Positions 26,685 through 36,087 are shown, numbered from the stretch's first letter. The stretch is 64,000 nucleotides of DNA from VYFG01 sp965203365 (GCA_965203365.1 OZ241878.1:1984001-2048000); one strand, 5' to 3'. Notes: generated by a model from the sequence alone, not told the origin. Numbers and translations are program-made.

Positions 26685-27605
26685 ATGCGAACCCAACGCC
26701 AGACAGTCAAGCCACTGCTGTCCCTCATCGTGATGGGGGCGATGTGGGGGCTTCAGTTTTCCATGCTCAAATTCGCGGCCCTGAGCGACACCGGTCTCAT
26801 CGACCTGCTGATGTGGACCCTGATGGGGCTGGCTGTGGTCTTTTCCCTGTACGTATGGATCGTCGGCGACTCACTGCGTTTCCCGGCCCGCTGGATGCCC
26901 TTTTTGCTGGTCACCGCGCTGCTGGGATATGTCGTTCCCTTGGGCCTCACGCTGGGGGTCGCACCCCATATCTCCGTGGGCACCTTGTCCATGATCGCCT
27001 GCCTGGCGCCGATCATGACTGTTGTCACCGCCCTGATCTTTCGTACCGAGTCGGTTTCTTCGACCCGGATTCTGGCCATCGCGCTCGGTCTGGTCTCGGT
27101 TCTGCTCATGCTCTGGCCCGAATGGCAATCGCCGGGATGGGGGGCCATGGGATGGATGATAATCGCCCTGGGTATCGCCTTGGTGTACGGCATTGAACCC
27201 GTTTATGTCCAGGCGCGATGGCCCACCGGCATGTCGGCGCCACAACTCATCGCTGGCGAGGCCATCGCCGCCATCATCCTGCTGCTGCCCCTATTCCTGT
27301 GGCAAGGGTCCCCGTTCCGCCTGTTTTCGGTGGGTCATGATGCCCTCTGGCCTTTGTCGATTTTTGCCGCAGCGGGCATGGTGGAAACTGTGCTGTACTT
27401 TCACCTGATCCGGACCGCTGGTGGTGTGTTTGTCTCTTTCGGCACCTTTATCTCCTTGTTCGCCGGCATTGCCTGGGGTATGCTGTTGTTCTCGGAAAGG
27501 CATGGCGTATTTGTCTGGCTGGCGGTGGTCTTTCTGGTTGGTGCCTTGACACTCTCTTGCCGCCACTCAAACCCCGAAGCCGTTGATCGAACCGCTCGAC
27601 CTTAA
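26685..27605 (+). CDS. EamA/DMT-superfamily transporter
   Basis: 306 aa inner-membrane protein with two EamA repeats and about ten hydrophobic helices, from LLSLIVMGAMWGLQFSMLKF at the N-terminus to FVWLAVVFLVGALTL at the end. Members export or import small metabolites, and the substrate is not predictable. It stands between purC and the aromatic-degradation operon. Whether it serves either is open, as DMT proteins are not the usual 4-hydroxybenzoate carriers (PcaK type). Confidence 0.88.
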   Translation: MRTQRQTVKPLLSLIVMGAMWGLQFSMLKFAALSDTGLIDLLMWTLMGLAVVFSLYVWIVGDSLRFPARWMPFLLVTALLGYVVPLGLTLGVAPHISVGTLSMIACLAPIMTVVTALIFRTESVSSTRILAIALGLVSVLLMLWPEWQSPGWGAMGWMIIALGIALVYGIEPVYVQARWPTGMSAPQLIAGEAIAAIILLLPLFLWQGSPFRLFSVGHDALWPLSIFAAAGMVETVLYFHLIRTAGGVFVSFGTFISLFAGIAWGMLLFSERHGVFVWLAVVFLVGALTLSCRHSNPEAVDRTARP

Positions 27606-27625
27606 TTCCCTGTTATGTCGGGAAT
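27605..27625. promoter_or_regulatory. Perfect inverted repeat upstream of the lig operon
   Basis: ATTCCC, nine bases, GGGAAT, about 130 bp before ligJ and touching the stop of the EamA gene. It contains the T-N11-A spacing of LysR-type sites (the Sphingobium lig genes are controlled by the LysR-type LigR). It has no T-run, so a terminator is less likely. The assignment is tentative. Confidence 0.3.
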
Positions 27626-27755
27626 GCGCCGATCACGGATACAATCCGATGGCAGACCCATCCACTCGACCACAGCGGGCGAGATGAATCGATACAGTCC
27701 CCCATCAGATCCCCCCCTGCCACATGAAACCCGCATTTGATTGGTGGTATGCACC

Positions 27756-28781
27756 ATGATCATCGACTGCCATGGCCATTACACGACCGCGCCCCCTGCC
27801 CTGGAAGACTGGCGGAATCAACAGGTGGCGGCCATTGACGTCCCGGGCTTGAAGCCCTCACCGTCTTCGATCAGGATCGCCGATGACGAGATTCGCACCA
27901 CCATCGAGACCAATCAGCTGGCCAAAATGCGTCAACGAGGCGTGGACAGACAGATTTTCAGTCCCCGAGCCAGCTTCATGGCGCATCATATCGGGGATTT
28001 TCAGGTCTCTTCGGTTTGGGCGAGCATCTGCAACGAGCTGATTTACCGGATTCAGTGCCTGTTTCCGGATACTTTCTACGGCTGTGCCATGCTGCCTCAA
28101 TCGCCCGGCGTGGATCCGGCCACCTGCCTGCCGGAACTGGAACGATGCATCCGCGAATATGACTTTGTGGCCATCAACCTGAATCCCGATCCTTCGGGAG
28201 GACATTGGAACAGTCCCCCCTTGACCGATCGGCACTGGTACCCCCTGTACGAAAAAATGCTGGAATACGACATTCCGGCCATGATCCATGTGTCCACCAG
28301 CTGCAACCCCTGTTTTCACACGACCGGAGCCCATTATCTGAATGCCGACACCACGGCGGTGATGCAATGCCTGGACGGCGACCTGTTTCACGATTTCCCG
28401 GACCTGCGGTTCATCATTCCTCACGGCGGCGGAGCGGCCCCTTATCACTGGGGACGTTTCCGGGGCCTGGCCGACATGCTCGGGAAACCGCCCCTACAGG
28501 AACACCTGCTCCACAATCTCTACTTTGACACCTGTGTCTACCATCAGCCCGGGATTGACCTGCTGACCCGGGTCATCCCGACCCGGAATGTGCTGTTCGC
28601 TTCGGAAATGATCGGGGCCGTGCGGGGAGTGGACCCGGAAACCGGACATTTCTTTGATGACACCAAGCGCTATATCCTGGCTGCCGACCTGACCGACACA
28701 CAGCGCCAACTGATCTTTGAGGGCAATGCCAGGCGGGTCTATCCTCGGCTGGACGCTTTGCTTCGGCAACCCCCCGCATGA
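27756..28781 (+). CDS. ligJ: 4-Oxalomesaconate hydratase
   Basis: 341 aa amidohydrolase-superfamily (TIM-barrel) enzyme that hydrates 4-oxalomesaconate to 4-carboxy-4-hydroxy-2-oxoadipate. It resembles Sphingobium LigJ along its length: MIIDCHGHYTT (first metal His pair), RQIFSPRASFM, NLNPDP, then HGGGAAPYHWGRF and LFASEMIGAVRGVDPETG near the end. The start at 27756 (MIIDCHGH) is preferred over an ATG-less extension of five codons, since the family begins exactly so. First gene of the operon; its last four bases overlap ligI (ATGA). Confidence 0.92.
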   Translation: MIIDCHGHYTTAPPALEDWRNQQVAAIDVPGLKPSPSSIRIADDEIRTTIETNQLAKMRQRGVDRQIFSPRASFMAHHIGDFQVSSVWASICNELIYRIQCLFPDTFYGCAMLPQSPGVDPATCLPELERCIREYDFVAINLNPDPSGGHWNSPPLTDRHWYPLYEKMLEYDIPAMIHVSTSCNPCFHTTGAHYLNADTTAVMQCLDGDLFHDFPDLRFIIPHGGGAAPYHWGRFRGLADMLGKPPLQEHLLHNLYFDTCVYHQPGIDLLTRVIPTRNVLFASEMIGAVRGVDPETGHFFDDTKRYILAADLTDTQRQLIFEGNARRVYPRLDALLRQPPA

Positions 28782-29686
28782 GCTTCTCCAAGACCCCCGG
28801 CTGGCTCGACTGGCACCCGAGCCCTGCCAAACCCACCTTTTCACTGCCGCAGGACTCGGTAGACGCCCACTGTCACGTCTTTGGCCCCGGCGACCGATTT
28901 CCCTACGCGTCCGGGAGGAAATACACCCCCTGTGATGCGTCCAAAGAACAGCTCTTTGCGCTCCGCGACCATCTGGGGGTGGGTCGCAACGTGATCGTCC
29001 AAGCCACCTGTCACGGCACCGATAACCGGGCGATGCTGGATGCCTGCCGAGCGTCCGAGGGACAAGCCCGTGGGGTGGCGGCCTTGCCGCCGTCCATTGC
29101 GGACCGGGAGTTGCGCCAACTGCACGACGCGGGGGTTCGAGGCGTGCGCTTCAATTTTCTGAGACGACTGGCCATACCACCTTCCGCGGAAGACATGCTA
29201 TCGGTCAGCCGCAGGATTGCGCCCCTGGGGTGGCACGTGGTGGTCTATTTCGAGGCCCATGCCATTCCGGTGGTCGGCCCCCTTCTCGCCCGAATCCCCA
29301 CCGTGGTGGTCATCGATCACCTGGGGAGACCCGATGTCTCAAAATCCGTGGATGGACCCGAATTTGGGCAGCTGCTGGGCCTGATGCAGGCCCACGGCCA
29401 TCTGTGGTGCAAGGTCAGTTGTCCAGAGCGTCTGACCCGTCGGGGGGGGCCAGCACGGCGGGGGGACAGGCCTCCCTATCCGGATGTGATACCATTTAGT
29501 CGCCAAGTCATCGAATCGTTCCCTGATCGCGTGCTGTGGGGCACGGACTGGCCGCATCCCAACCTGACAGACCATATGCCCGACGACGGACAGCTGGTGG
29601 ATTTCATCCCCCATATCGCCGTCACGACGCCACTGCAGCAAAAACTGCTGGTCACGAACCCCCTGCAGTTATACTGGGCCCAGTGA
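28778..29686 (+). CDS. ligI: 2-Pyrone-4,6-dicarboxylate lactonase
   Basis: 302 aa amidohydrolase that opens the PDC lactone to 4-oxalomesaconate in a metal-independent reaction. The signatures are VDAHCHVFGPGDRFPY (residues 28-43), GVRGVRFNF, VVIDHLGRPDV, a catalytic-type LWCKVSCPERL and WGTDWPHPN. The order and spacing match the LigI/GalB-neighbour lactonases. ATGA overlap with ligJ; ligA follows after 15 bp. Confidence 0.94.
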   Translation: MSFSKTPGWLDWHPSPAKPTFSLPQDSVDAHCHVFGPGDRFPYASGRKYTPCDASKEQLFALRDHLGVGRNVIVQATCHGTDNRAMLDACRASEGQARGVAALPPSIADRELRQLHDAGVRGVRFNFLRRLAIPPSAEDMLSVSRRIAPLGWHVVVYFEAHAIPVVGPLLARIPTVVVIDHLGRPDVSKSVDGPEFGQLLGLMQAHGHLWCKVSCPERLTRRGGPARRGDRPPYPDVIPFSRQVIESFPDRVLWGTDWPHPNLTDHMPDDGQLVDFIPHIAVTTPLQQKLLVTNPLQLYWAQ

Positions 29687-29701
29687 ATCCCCATCCGTCT
29701 C

Positions 29702-30097
29702 ATGGCACTCGAAAAACCCTACCAGGACATTCCCGGCACCATCCTCTTTGACACCGAACAGTCCCGTCGGGGATATCACCTGAACCAGTTCTGCATGTCC
29801 CTCATGAAGCCGGAAAACCGTGAACGCTTCAAACGCAATGAACGGGCCTATCTGGCGCAGTGGCCCATGACCGAGGAGCAAAGACAAGCGGTGTTGGACC
29901 GGGACATGAACCGCTGCATGGCACTGGGTGGCAACATCTACTTTCTGGCCAAGGTCGGGGCCACGGACGGGAAGAGCTTCCAGCAGATTGCGGGCAGCAT
30001 GACCGGGATGACCGAATCCGAATATCGCGCGATGATGCTCTCGGGGGGGCGTTCGCCCGAGGGCAATCGGTTTCTGCACGAATGGGAAGACCATTAA
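29702..30097 (+). CDS. ligA: Protocatechuate 4,5-dioxygenase alpha subunit
   Basis: 131 aa small subunit of the extradiol dioxygenase LigAB. It covers the active site of LigB and contributes to substrate binding. GTILFDTEQSRRGYHLNQFCMSLM and GGNIYFLAKVGATDG are hallmark stretches. The TAATG junction overlaps stop and start with ligB, which fits 1:1 subunit synthesis. Confidence 0.95.
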   Translation: MALEKPYQDIPGTILFDTEQSRRGYHLNQFCMSLMKPENRERFKRNERAYLAQWPMTEEQRQAVLDRDMNRCMALGGNIYFLAKVGATDGKSFQQIAGSMTGMTESEYRAMMLSGGRSPEGNRFLHEWEDH

Positions 30098-30951
30098 TGG
30101 CCCACATTTCCGCCAGCGTCTACACTTCCCATGTGCCCGCCATCGGGGCGGCGATGGATCTCGGCAAGGACCAAGAGCCGTATTGGCAAAACGTGCTGAA
30201 CGGTTATCAATACTCGCGCCGATGGATACGGGAAAAGACCCCGGATGTGATCTTTCTGGTGTACAACGACCACGCCAACGCATTCAGCTTGTCCATGATT
30301 CCCACCTTCGCCATCGGCACCGCCCCCCACTACGCCATTGCGGACGAAGGATGGGGGCCCCGGCCGATCCCCGATGTCCTGGGGGATGCGGTATTCGCGT
30401 CCCACATCACCCACAGTGTCATCCTGGAAGACTTTGATCTGACGATCGTCAATGAGATGGCGGTGGACCATGGACTGACGGTCCCGTTGTCACTGATGTT
30501 CGGTCAGGTGGCGGCCTGGCCTTGTCGGATCATTCCATTGGCGGTCAACGTGTTGCAGTATCCGATCCCATCGGCGCGGCGCTGCCTGGCCCTCGGTCAG
30601 GCCATCCACCGAGCCGTCGCTTCCTACGATGAACCGCTGGACGTCCAGATCTGGGGCACCGGCGGCATGAGTCACCAGCTCCAGGGGCCCAGGGCCGGCT
30701 TGATCAATCGTGAATGGGACAATCGGTTTCTCGATCGACTGATCGAAGAACCGGAGCATCTGGCCGAGATGCCCCATGTGGAGTATGTGCGCGAAGCTGG
30801 CTCCGAGAGCATTGAACTGGTGATGTGGTTCATTGCCCGCGGGGCCATGGCGGACCTCGCCGGCGGACCACCGCCGAAGGTGATGCACCGCTTTTACCAT
30901 GTGCCGGCCTCCAACACGGCCGTCGGCCATCTGATTCTGGAAAATCCCTGA
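30097..30951 (+). CDS. ligB: Protocatechuate 4,5-dioxygenase beta subunit
   Basis: 284 aa catalytic class III extradiol dioxygenase; it cleaves protocatechuate between C4 and C5 using Fe(II) and O2. Iron ligands are visible: His12 (SHVPAIG), a second His near 59 in VYNDHANAF, and a Glu in GSESIELVMW near residue 240. The active-site base candidate is in WGTGGMSHQLQG. The start at 30097 is fixed by the family N-terminus MAHISASVYTSH; the frame is open further upstream inside ligA but unrelated. The TGATG junction couples it to ligC. Confidence 0.96.
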   Translation: MAHISASVYTSHVPAIGAAMDLGKDQEPYWQNVLNGYQYSRRWIREKTPDVIFLVYNDHANAFSLSMIPTFAIGTAPHYAIADEGWGPRPIPDVLGDAVFASHITHSVILEDFDLTIVNEMAVDHGLTVPLSLMFGQVAAWPCRIIPLAVNVLQYPIPSARRCLALGQAIHRAVASYDEPLDVQIWGTGGMSHQLQGPRAGLINREWDNRFLDRLIEEPEHLAEMPHVEYVREAGSESIELVMWFIARGAMADLAGGPPPKVMHRFYHVPASNTAVGHLILENP

Positions 30952-31907
30952 TGAGTGATCCCATCAAAGTGGCCCTGGCTGGGCCCGGAGCGTTCGGCAT
31001 CAAGCACCTGGACAGTATCCGACAGATCGACGGGGTGGAAGTCGTTTCTCTGGTTGGACGGGTGCTGGACAAAATCCAACCGGTGGCCCACCGCTACGGC
31101 ATTGGTCATGTGACCACCGATCTGGCGGAGAGCCTGGCCTTGCCGGAGGTGGAGGCCGTGATCCTGTGCACTCCCACCCAGCTGCATGCGACCCAAGCCC
31201 TGCAGTGCCTCCAGGCCGGCAAGCATGTCCAGATCGAAATCCCCCTAGCCGACCATCTGGAGGATGCCAAGGCGGTGCAGGCCGCCATGCAGGAAACCGG
31301 TCTGGTCGCGATGTGTGGTCACACCCGTCGATTCAATCCCAGTCACCAGTGGATACACCGCCGCATCACGGCCGGAGAATTTCACATCCAGCACATGGAT
31401 GTTCAGACCTACTTCTTTCGTCGCCGCAATCTGAACGCTCTGGGGGAGCCGCGTTCCTGGACCGATCACCTGCTGTGGCATCATGCCGCCCATACCATCG
31501 ACCTGTTCCAATATCAGTGTGGCTGTCCGATCATCCAGGCCCATGCACTCCAGGGACCCCACCACCCCGAACTGGGGATTGCGATGGACATGAGCATCCA
31601 GTTGAAGGCCGCCAGCGGGGCTTTGTGCACCCTGTCACTGTCCTTCAACAATGAGGGCCCCTTGGGAACGTTTTTCCGATATATCGGGGATACCGGCACC
31701 TATATTGCCCGCTACGATGATCTGGTGGATGGTCACGAAACGCCCATTGACGTCAGCCAAGTGGCGATGTCGATGAACGGAATCGAATTGCAGGACCGTG
31801 AGTTCTTTGCCGCGATCCGGCAAGGTCGGGAGCCCAATGCCAGTGTTGGACAGGTCATGTCCTGTTACCGGGTGTTGCATGAGCTGGAACAGCAGCTGAG
31901 TGCCTGA
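30951..31907 (+). CDS. ligC: 4-Carboxy-2-hydroxymuconate-6-semialdehyde dehydrogenase
   Basis: 318 aa Gfo/Idh/MocA-type NAD(P) oxidoreductase that turns the ring-cleavage product (as its hemiacetal) into PDC. Rossmann start VALAGPGAFGIKHLD, then TPTQLHATQALQCLQAGKHVQIEIPLAD, and later RSWTDHLLWHHAAHTIDLF, which is characteristic of LigC. The start codon at 30951 shares its first base with the ligB stop (TGATG); the frame is open upstream but within ligB. pobA begins 20 bp downstream. Confidence 0.94.
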   Translation: MSDPIKVALAGPGAFGIKHLDSIRQIDGVEVVSLVGRVLDKIQPVAHRYGIGHVTTDLAESLALPEVEAVILCTPTQLHATQALQCLQAGKHVQIEIPLADHLEDAKAVQAAMQETGLVAMCGHTRRFNPSHQWIHRRITAGEFHIQHMDVQTYFFRRRNLNALGEPRSWTDHLLWHHAAHTIDLFQYQCGCPIIQAHALQGPHHPELGIAMDMSIQLKAASGALCTLSLSFNNEGPLGTFFRYIGDTGTYIARYDDLVDGHETPIDVSQVAMSMNGIELQDREFFAAIRQGREPNASVGQVMSCYRVLHELEQQLSA

Positions 31908-31926
31908 CCGTCAGCCGACCGAGGTC

Positions 31927-33105
31927 ATGGGACATACACGAGCATCCGTCGGGATCATTGGCTCGGGGCCCGCCGGACTTCTCTTGTCTCAGCTTCTTGA
32001 CTGCAATGGTATCGACAATGTGGTCCTGGAAAGACGATCCCGACAATATGTGCTGAACCGCATTCGGGCCGGGGTCCTCGAACCGGGTACGATGGAACTC
32101 ATTCGTCAAGCCAACGTGCACCGACGCATGGAACGTGAGGGTCTGATCCACCATGGATTCAACATCGCCTACCACAATGCCCTGCATCGAATTGATCTGA
32201 AGGACCTGACGCAGCGGTCGGTCATGGTCTACGGGCAGACCGAGATTACCCGCGACCTGATGGAGGCCCGGGAAGCGGCTGGTGGCCATCTGATCTACGA
32301 AGTGGAGAATGTCCAGATGGAGGGTCTGGAAGAGGAACGAGTCGTCGTGCAATATGAAACCGCGGGTGAAACCCACACCCTCGAGTGTGACTTTGTGGCG
32401 GGTTGCGATGGCTATTATGGTCCCAGTCGCCAAGCAATTCCCAAGACGGCATTGACCGTCTATGAACGCACCTATCCCTTTGGCTGGCTCGGGCTTTTGT
32501 GTCAGGCGCCCCCTGTCCACGAAGAGATCGTGTATGTCCGGCACCCACGAGGGTTCGCCCTAGGCAGCATGCGGTCGGCCACACTCAGTCGATATTACCT
32601 CCAGTGTTCCCTGGAAGACAATTTAGCGGATTGGCCCGATGATCGGTTTTGGGACGAACTGTCCCGACGGTTGCCCGGTTGCCTGTCGGACGCTCTGGTC
32701 ACCGGCCCCGCGATCGAAAAAAGCATCGCGCCCCTGAGAAGTTTTGTGGCGGAACCGATGCGCTACGGGAGACTCTTTCTCGCCGGCGATGCAGGCCACA
32801 TCGTCCCGCCGACCGGGGCCAAGGGGCTCAATCTGGCGGCATCCGACATCCATTACCTGTCCCGGGCCTTGATTGCCTGGTACCACGACAGTCATGCCGC
32901 ATTGCTCGATACCTATTCTACCCACTGTCTGCGTCGGGTATGGAAGGCGGAACGCTTCTCTTGGTGGATGACCCACCTGCTGCACCGGATCCCAGAGCAC
33001 AGCCCGTTCGAGCAACGGATGCAGGAAGCCGAACTGGACTATGTCTTCAGCTCAAACGCCATGATGACCGCCCTGGCGGAAAACTATGTTGGCCTGCCCT
33101 ATTGA
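31927..33105 (+). CDS. pobA: 4-Hydroxybenzoate 3-monooxygenase
   Basis: 392 aa class A flavoprotein hydroxylase (Pseudomonas PobA 394 aa) that makes protocatechuate from 4-hydroxybenzoate. FAD motifs: GIIGSGPAGLLL at the N-terminus, CDGYYGPSRQ in the middle and RLFLAGDAGHIVPPTGAKGLNLA near residue 280. The C-terminal AENYVGLPY is typical. The ATG at 31927 has a GAGG element just before it and fits the family N-terminus; a GTG at 31900 would overlap ligC. Placing pobA inside the 4,5-cleavage operon links entry substrate and pathway. Confidence 0.95.
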   Translation: MGHTRASVGIIGSGPAGLLLSQLLDCNGIDNVVLERRSRQYVLNRIRAGVLEPGTMELIRQANVHRRMEREGLIHHGFNIAYHNALHRIDLKDLTQRSVMVYGQTEITRDLMEAREAAGGHLIYEVENVQMEGLEEERVVVQYETAGETHTLECDFVAGCDGYYGPSRQAIPKTALTVYERTYPFGWLGLLCQAPPVHEEIVYVRHPRGFALGSMRSATLSRYYLQCSLEDNLADWPDDRFWDELSRRLPGCLSDALVTGPAIEKSIAPLRSFVAEPMRYGRLFLAGDAGHIVPPTGAKGLNLAASDIHYLSRALIAWYHDSHAALLDTYSTHCLRRVWKAERFSWWMTHLLHRIPEHSPFEQRMQEAELDYVFSSNAMMTALAENYVGLPY

Positions 33106-33231
33106 TGGCCTCCGGTCCGCCCGTGACGATCGCCGGCGGCGCCCCCTTTTGCCGACACGGCCTTGGATCCCCCACCTTGGGGCCACCACCATGGTCCCAC
33201 CCGTCCGATGCTTGATCCCCGAAAAATCCTC

Positions 33232-33936
33232 ATGAAACCTGCTGCCGTCCGAACCATCTGCCGCGCTGTCCCCGACACCATTGATCAACTGGCCACCCTG
33301 GGAGTCGCCACCGTGCACGAAGCCGCCGGTCGAACCGGCCTGCTGAAACCCGCCATCCGACCGATTTATCCCGGTGCCCGGATGGCGGGCAGTGCGATCA
33401 CAATCCTGACACAGCCGGGCGACAACTGGATGATTCATGTCGCCATTGAACTGTGTCGACCGGGTGACCTGCTGGTCATTGCCTGCACCTCAGACAATAC
33501 CGATGGCATGTTTGGTGATTTGCTCGCCACTTCCGCGCAGGCGCACGGCGTCGTGGGCGTGGTTTCCGAGACCGGGATACGGGATGTGTGCGCACTGCAA
33601 GCCATGGGATTTCCCGCTTGGGCGCGGGCCGTATGTGCCAAAGGGACGGTGAAAAACACCCTAGGTTGGGTCAACATTCCGGTGGTCTGCGCGGGCCAGT
33701 TGATCCATCCGGGGGATGTCGTCGTGGCAGACGATGACGGTGTGGTGGTCGTCAGACGCGAGCAGGCGGACACCGTCCTGGCGGCCGGCAGGGCGCGGGA
33801 GGACAATGAGGCGGACAAGCGCCGCCAACTCGCCGACGGCATTTCCGGGCTGGACATCTACCAGATGCGGTCCAGACTGGCCGCCGAGGGGTTTATCTAT
33901 CTGGACGGGCCGGAAACGGCGGATACAACGCCATGA
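33232..33936 (+). CDS. ligK: 4-Carboxy-4-hydroxy-2-oxoadipate aldolase
   Basis: 234 aa HMG/CHA-type class II pyruvate aldolase (RraA-like fold). It splits CHA to pyruvate and oxaloacetate, the last pathway step. Motifs: LGVATVHEAAGRTGLLKP, QPGDNWMIHVA, GLFGDLLA-type FGDLLATSAQA, GIRDV (catalytic Arg/Asp region) and HPGDVVVADDDGVVVV. The ATG at 33232 matches the family start length; an ATG eight codons upstream (33208) is possible, and neither has a clear ribosome site. About 125 bp separate it from pobA, the only real gap in the operon, and the last bases overlap ligU. Confidence 0.93.
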   Translation: MKPAAVRTICRAVPDTIDQLATLGVATVHEAAGRTGLLKPAIRPIYPGARMAGSAITILTQPGDNWMIHVAIELCRPGDLLVIACTSDNTDGMFGDLLATSAQAHGVVGVVSETGIRDVCALQAMGFPAWARAVCAKGTVKNTLGWVNIPVVCAGQLIHPGDVVVADDDGVVVVRREQADTVLAAGRAREDNEADKRRQLADGISGLDIYQMRSRLAAEGFIYLDGPETADTTP

Positions 33937-35006
33937 GTCGAGGCATTCCCTGTACCTGGATGCGGGGTGGCACCTCCAAGGGCGCATTCTTTGTGGCCGA
34001 CGACCTGCCCCGGGACTCTGGGGAACGCAATGCCATGCTGCTGCGGATCATGGGGTCCCCCGACCCGCGTCAGATCGACGGGATCGGCGGGGCAGACCCG
34101 CTGACCAGCAAGGTTGCGGTGGTCGCGCGTTCCGAGCGTCCGGGAGTCGACGTCGATTATCTTTTTCTGCAGGTATTTGTGGATCGCCCCCTGGTCACCG
34201 ACCGGCAGAACTGCGGGAATCTCCTGTCCGGGGTGGCTCAATTTGCCATCGAAAGGGGACTGGCCCAGGCAGGTCCCGATCGGACCGAATTGACCGTTTT
34301 TCTCCAAAACAGCGGTCAGATCGCCGAAGTCACCATCGACACCCCGAACGGTCAAGTGACCTATGCCGGCCGCGCCCGCATTTCCGGCGTGCCCGGAACC
34401 GGGGCACCGGTTCTGCAAAACTTTCCCGATGCGGCCGGTTCCCTCTGCGGAGAGTTGCTGCCCACCGGCCAGGGGGCGGACCGAATCGATGGTTTCTGGG
34501 TGACCTGCATTGACAATGGGATGCCAGCCGTCGTGCTGTCCGCGGACGCACTGGGGATTCGGGGAGACGAGTCACGGGGCGAACTGGAGGCAAACACCCG
34601 CCTTCGCGACCAGTTGGAATCCATCCGACTTCAGGCGGGACCGAAGATGAATCTGGGGAATGTGCAGGACTTGTCTGTCCCCAAGATGGTCCTGGTGGCA
34701 TCACCGAAGCAGGGCGGGACGCTCTGTACCCGCACCTTCATCCCTCATCGCTGCCATGCTTCCATCGGGGTATTTGGTGCCATCAGCGTGGCGACGGCCT
34801 GCCTGCTCGACGAGGGACCCGCGCGACACGTCGCCCGATGGCCGGCACCGGTCGATCAGGCCGATACCCGAGTGTCGTTGGAACACCCGAGTGGCGAAAC
34901 CACGGTGATGATGCAGGTCCAGCGCAGTGGCCACGAGATTCGAGTCCAACGCGCCGCGATCCTCCGGACGGCGCGCAAGCTCTTTGAAGGCCGGGTGTTT
35001 GCCTGA
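33933..35006 (+). CDS. ligU: 4-Oxalomesaconate tautomerase (PrpF family)
   Basis: 357 aa with the two-domain PrpF/diaminopimelate-epimerase fold: IPCTWMRGGTSKGAFF at the start, DGIGGADPLTSKVAVV, then NCGNLLSGVAQFA (first-half catalytic region) and the second-half elements GTLCTRTFIPHRCHASIGVFGA. Closest in layout to GalD of Pseudomonas putida and LigU of Sphingobium, which isomerise 4-oxalomesaconate tautomers or double-bond isomers between LigI and LigJ. The ATG overlaps ligK by four bases. Last gene of the operon. Whether it acts as a keto-enol tautomerase (GalD) or a 1,3-allylic isomerase (LigU) cannot be settled by reading. Confidence 0.88.
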   Translation: MSRGIPCTWMRGGTSKGAFFVADDLPRDSGERNAMLLRIMGSPDPRQIDGIGGADPLTSKVAVVARSERPGVDVDYLFLQVFVDRPLVTDRQNCGNLLSGVAQFAIERGLAQAGPDRTELTVFLQNSGQIAEVTIDTPNGQVTYAGRARISGVPGTGAPVLQNFPDAAGSLCGELLPTGQGADRIDGFWVTCIDNGMPAVVLSADALGIRGDESRGELEANTRLRDQLESIRLQAGPKMNLGNVQDLSVPKMVLVASPKQGGTLCTRTFIPHRCHASIGVFGAISVATACLLDEGPARHVARWPAPVDQADTRVSLEHPSGETTVMMQVQRSGHEIRVQRAAILRTARKLFEGRVFA

Positions 35007-35394
35007 TCGATCGGTTGTCTGGTCAACCCCGGATTCTCCTGGGCAGTTGACCCGACGACGAACCGACCCGGCTGTCCAGAGGCCGCCCATCGAATCCCTG
35101 GAGGGTCTGTCCGGCACAGTGACTCCGGTTGCGGCCATTCGTGGTCGAAAACGCCTAGTCGAAACGTGACAAAAGGCTGCGACCGCCATGATTGTCACGG
35201 AACCGGGCGTGTCATGGCTCCACACGACCATCCACCCGGGCGTCAGCGGCGCAGGGAACCCGCCACTGGAATGGGATTGGGGGTCGAGCCGGATATCCCC
35301 CCTTTCAGCCGGCGGAACCCGGCACCATGCACCTCGACCCAATCCACCGATGAACGCCCAAGGGGTCCATTCGGGTCATTGACCGCGACCTGGG
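35007..35394. other. Spacer after the lig operon
   Basis: About 390 bp without a recognisable gene between the convergent ligU and hflD. No strong hairpin with a T-run was found for either unit. Confidence 0.4.
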
Positions 35395-36087
35395 TCAAAG
35401 CGATGCGATCAGGTCGTCTGCCCGCTGGCGTGTCAACATGGTCACGTCATGCGCGAGGTCATGCGCCACACACCGATAGGCCAAAGCGTATCGTATCAGA
35501 TGCCAGCGTTTACCCCCCAACTGTCGCCACAGCGCACTGGCACGAATCCCGGCAAAAAGTGCCGTACGAATACGGTTGGCGATACACGGATTGGTCAGCC
35601 GCTTTTTGTGCCCCCGCACCTTGATTTTGGGTTTGATCGGACTGATGGTACGGGAATACAGCTCCGCCAGAGCAAGATACAGGTGCTCCTCCCCATCCCT
35701 ATCCTCCACAGGATGGTCATCATCGGAGGTCAGATATTCGTCTCGGATGGCTTCCAGACCGATTCGGATCATCTGGCTGGATTGGGCATGGCCCAGCAAA
35801 CGCCCCGCGTGGCGATGCATCGCGAAACAATATCCCTTCATCACCGGCGGGATGGGCGGTTCATCCGCATCCAATGCGATTTGGACCAGTCGCAATCCGA
35901 CCACAAACGAATCGGGGTCGAAGAGATCCATCACGCGGTGGCATTTGACAGCCAGAATGCTCCGGGCGGAAGCGAGGAGAGACGCTTCATGGTAGGTGCT
36001 CTGGGTCGCCAACTGATGGGCCAGAGCGCCCGCTTGCAAGATACCGGCCAGGGCCAGTGTCTGGTCAATCGTGGGGTAGTCCCTCAT
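35395..36087 (-). CDS. hflD: HflD-family lysogenization regulator homologue
   Basis: 230 aa (E. coli HflD 213). It is all-alpha and membrane-peripheral, and in E. coli it binds phage lambda CII. Conserved stretches: TLALAGILQAGALAHQLA at the N-terminus, SRTISPIKPKIKVRG in the middle and RTALFAGIRASALWRQLGGKR near the C-terminus, in the same order as in the E. coli protein. The usual partners mnmA and purB are not adjacent. The family is confined mostly to gammaproteobacteria, which supports the lineage call. Confidence 0.85.
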   Translation of the reverse strand: MRDYPTIDQTLALAGILQAGALAHQLATQSTYHEASLLASARSILAVKCHRVMDLFDPDSFVVGLRLVQIALDADEPPIPPVMKGYCFAMHRHAGRLLGHAQSSQMIRIGLEAIRDEYLTSDDDHPVEDRDGEEHLYLALAELYSRTISPIKPKIKVRGHKKRLTNPCIANRIRTALFAGIRASALWRQLGGKRWHLIRYALAYRCVAHDLAHDVTMLTRQRADDLIASL

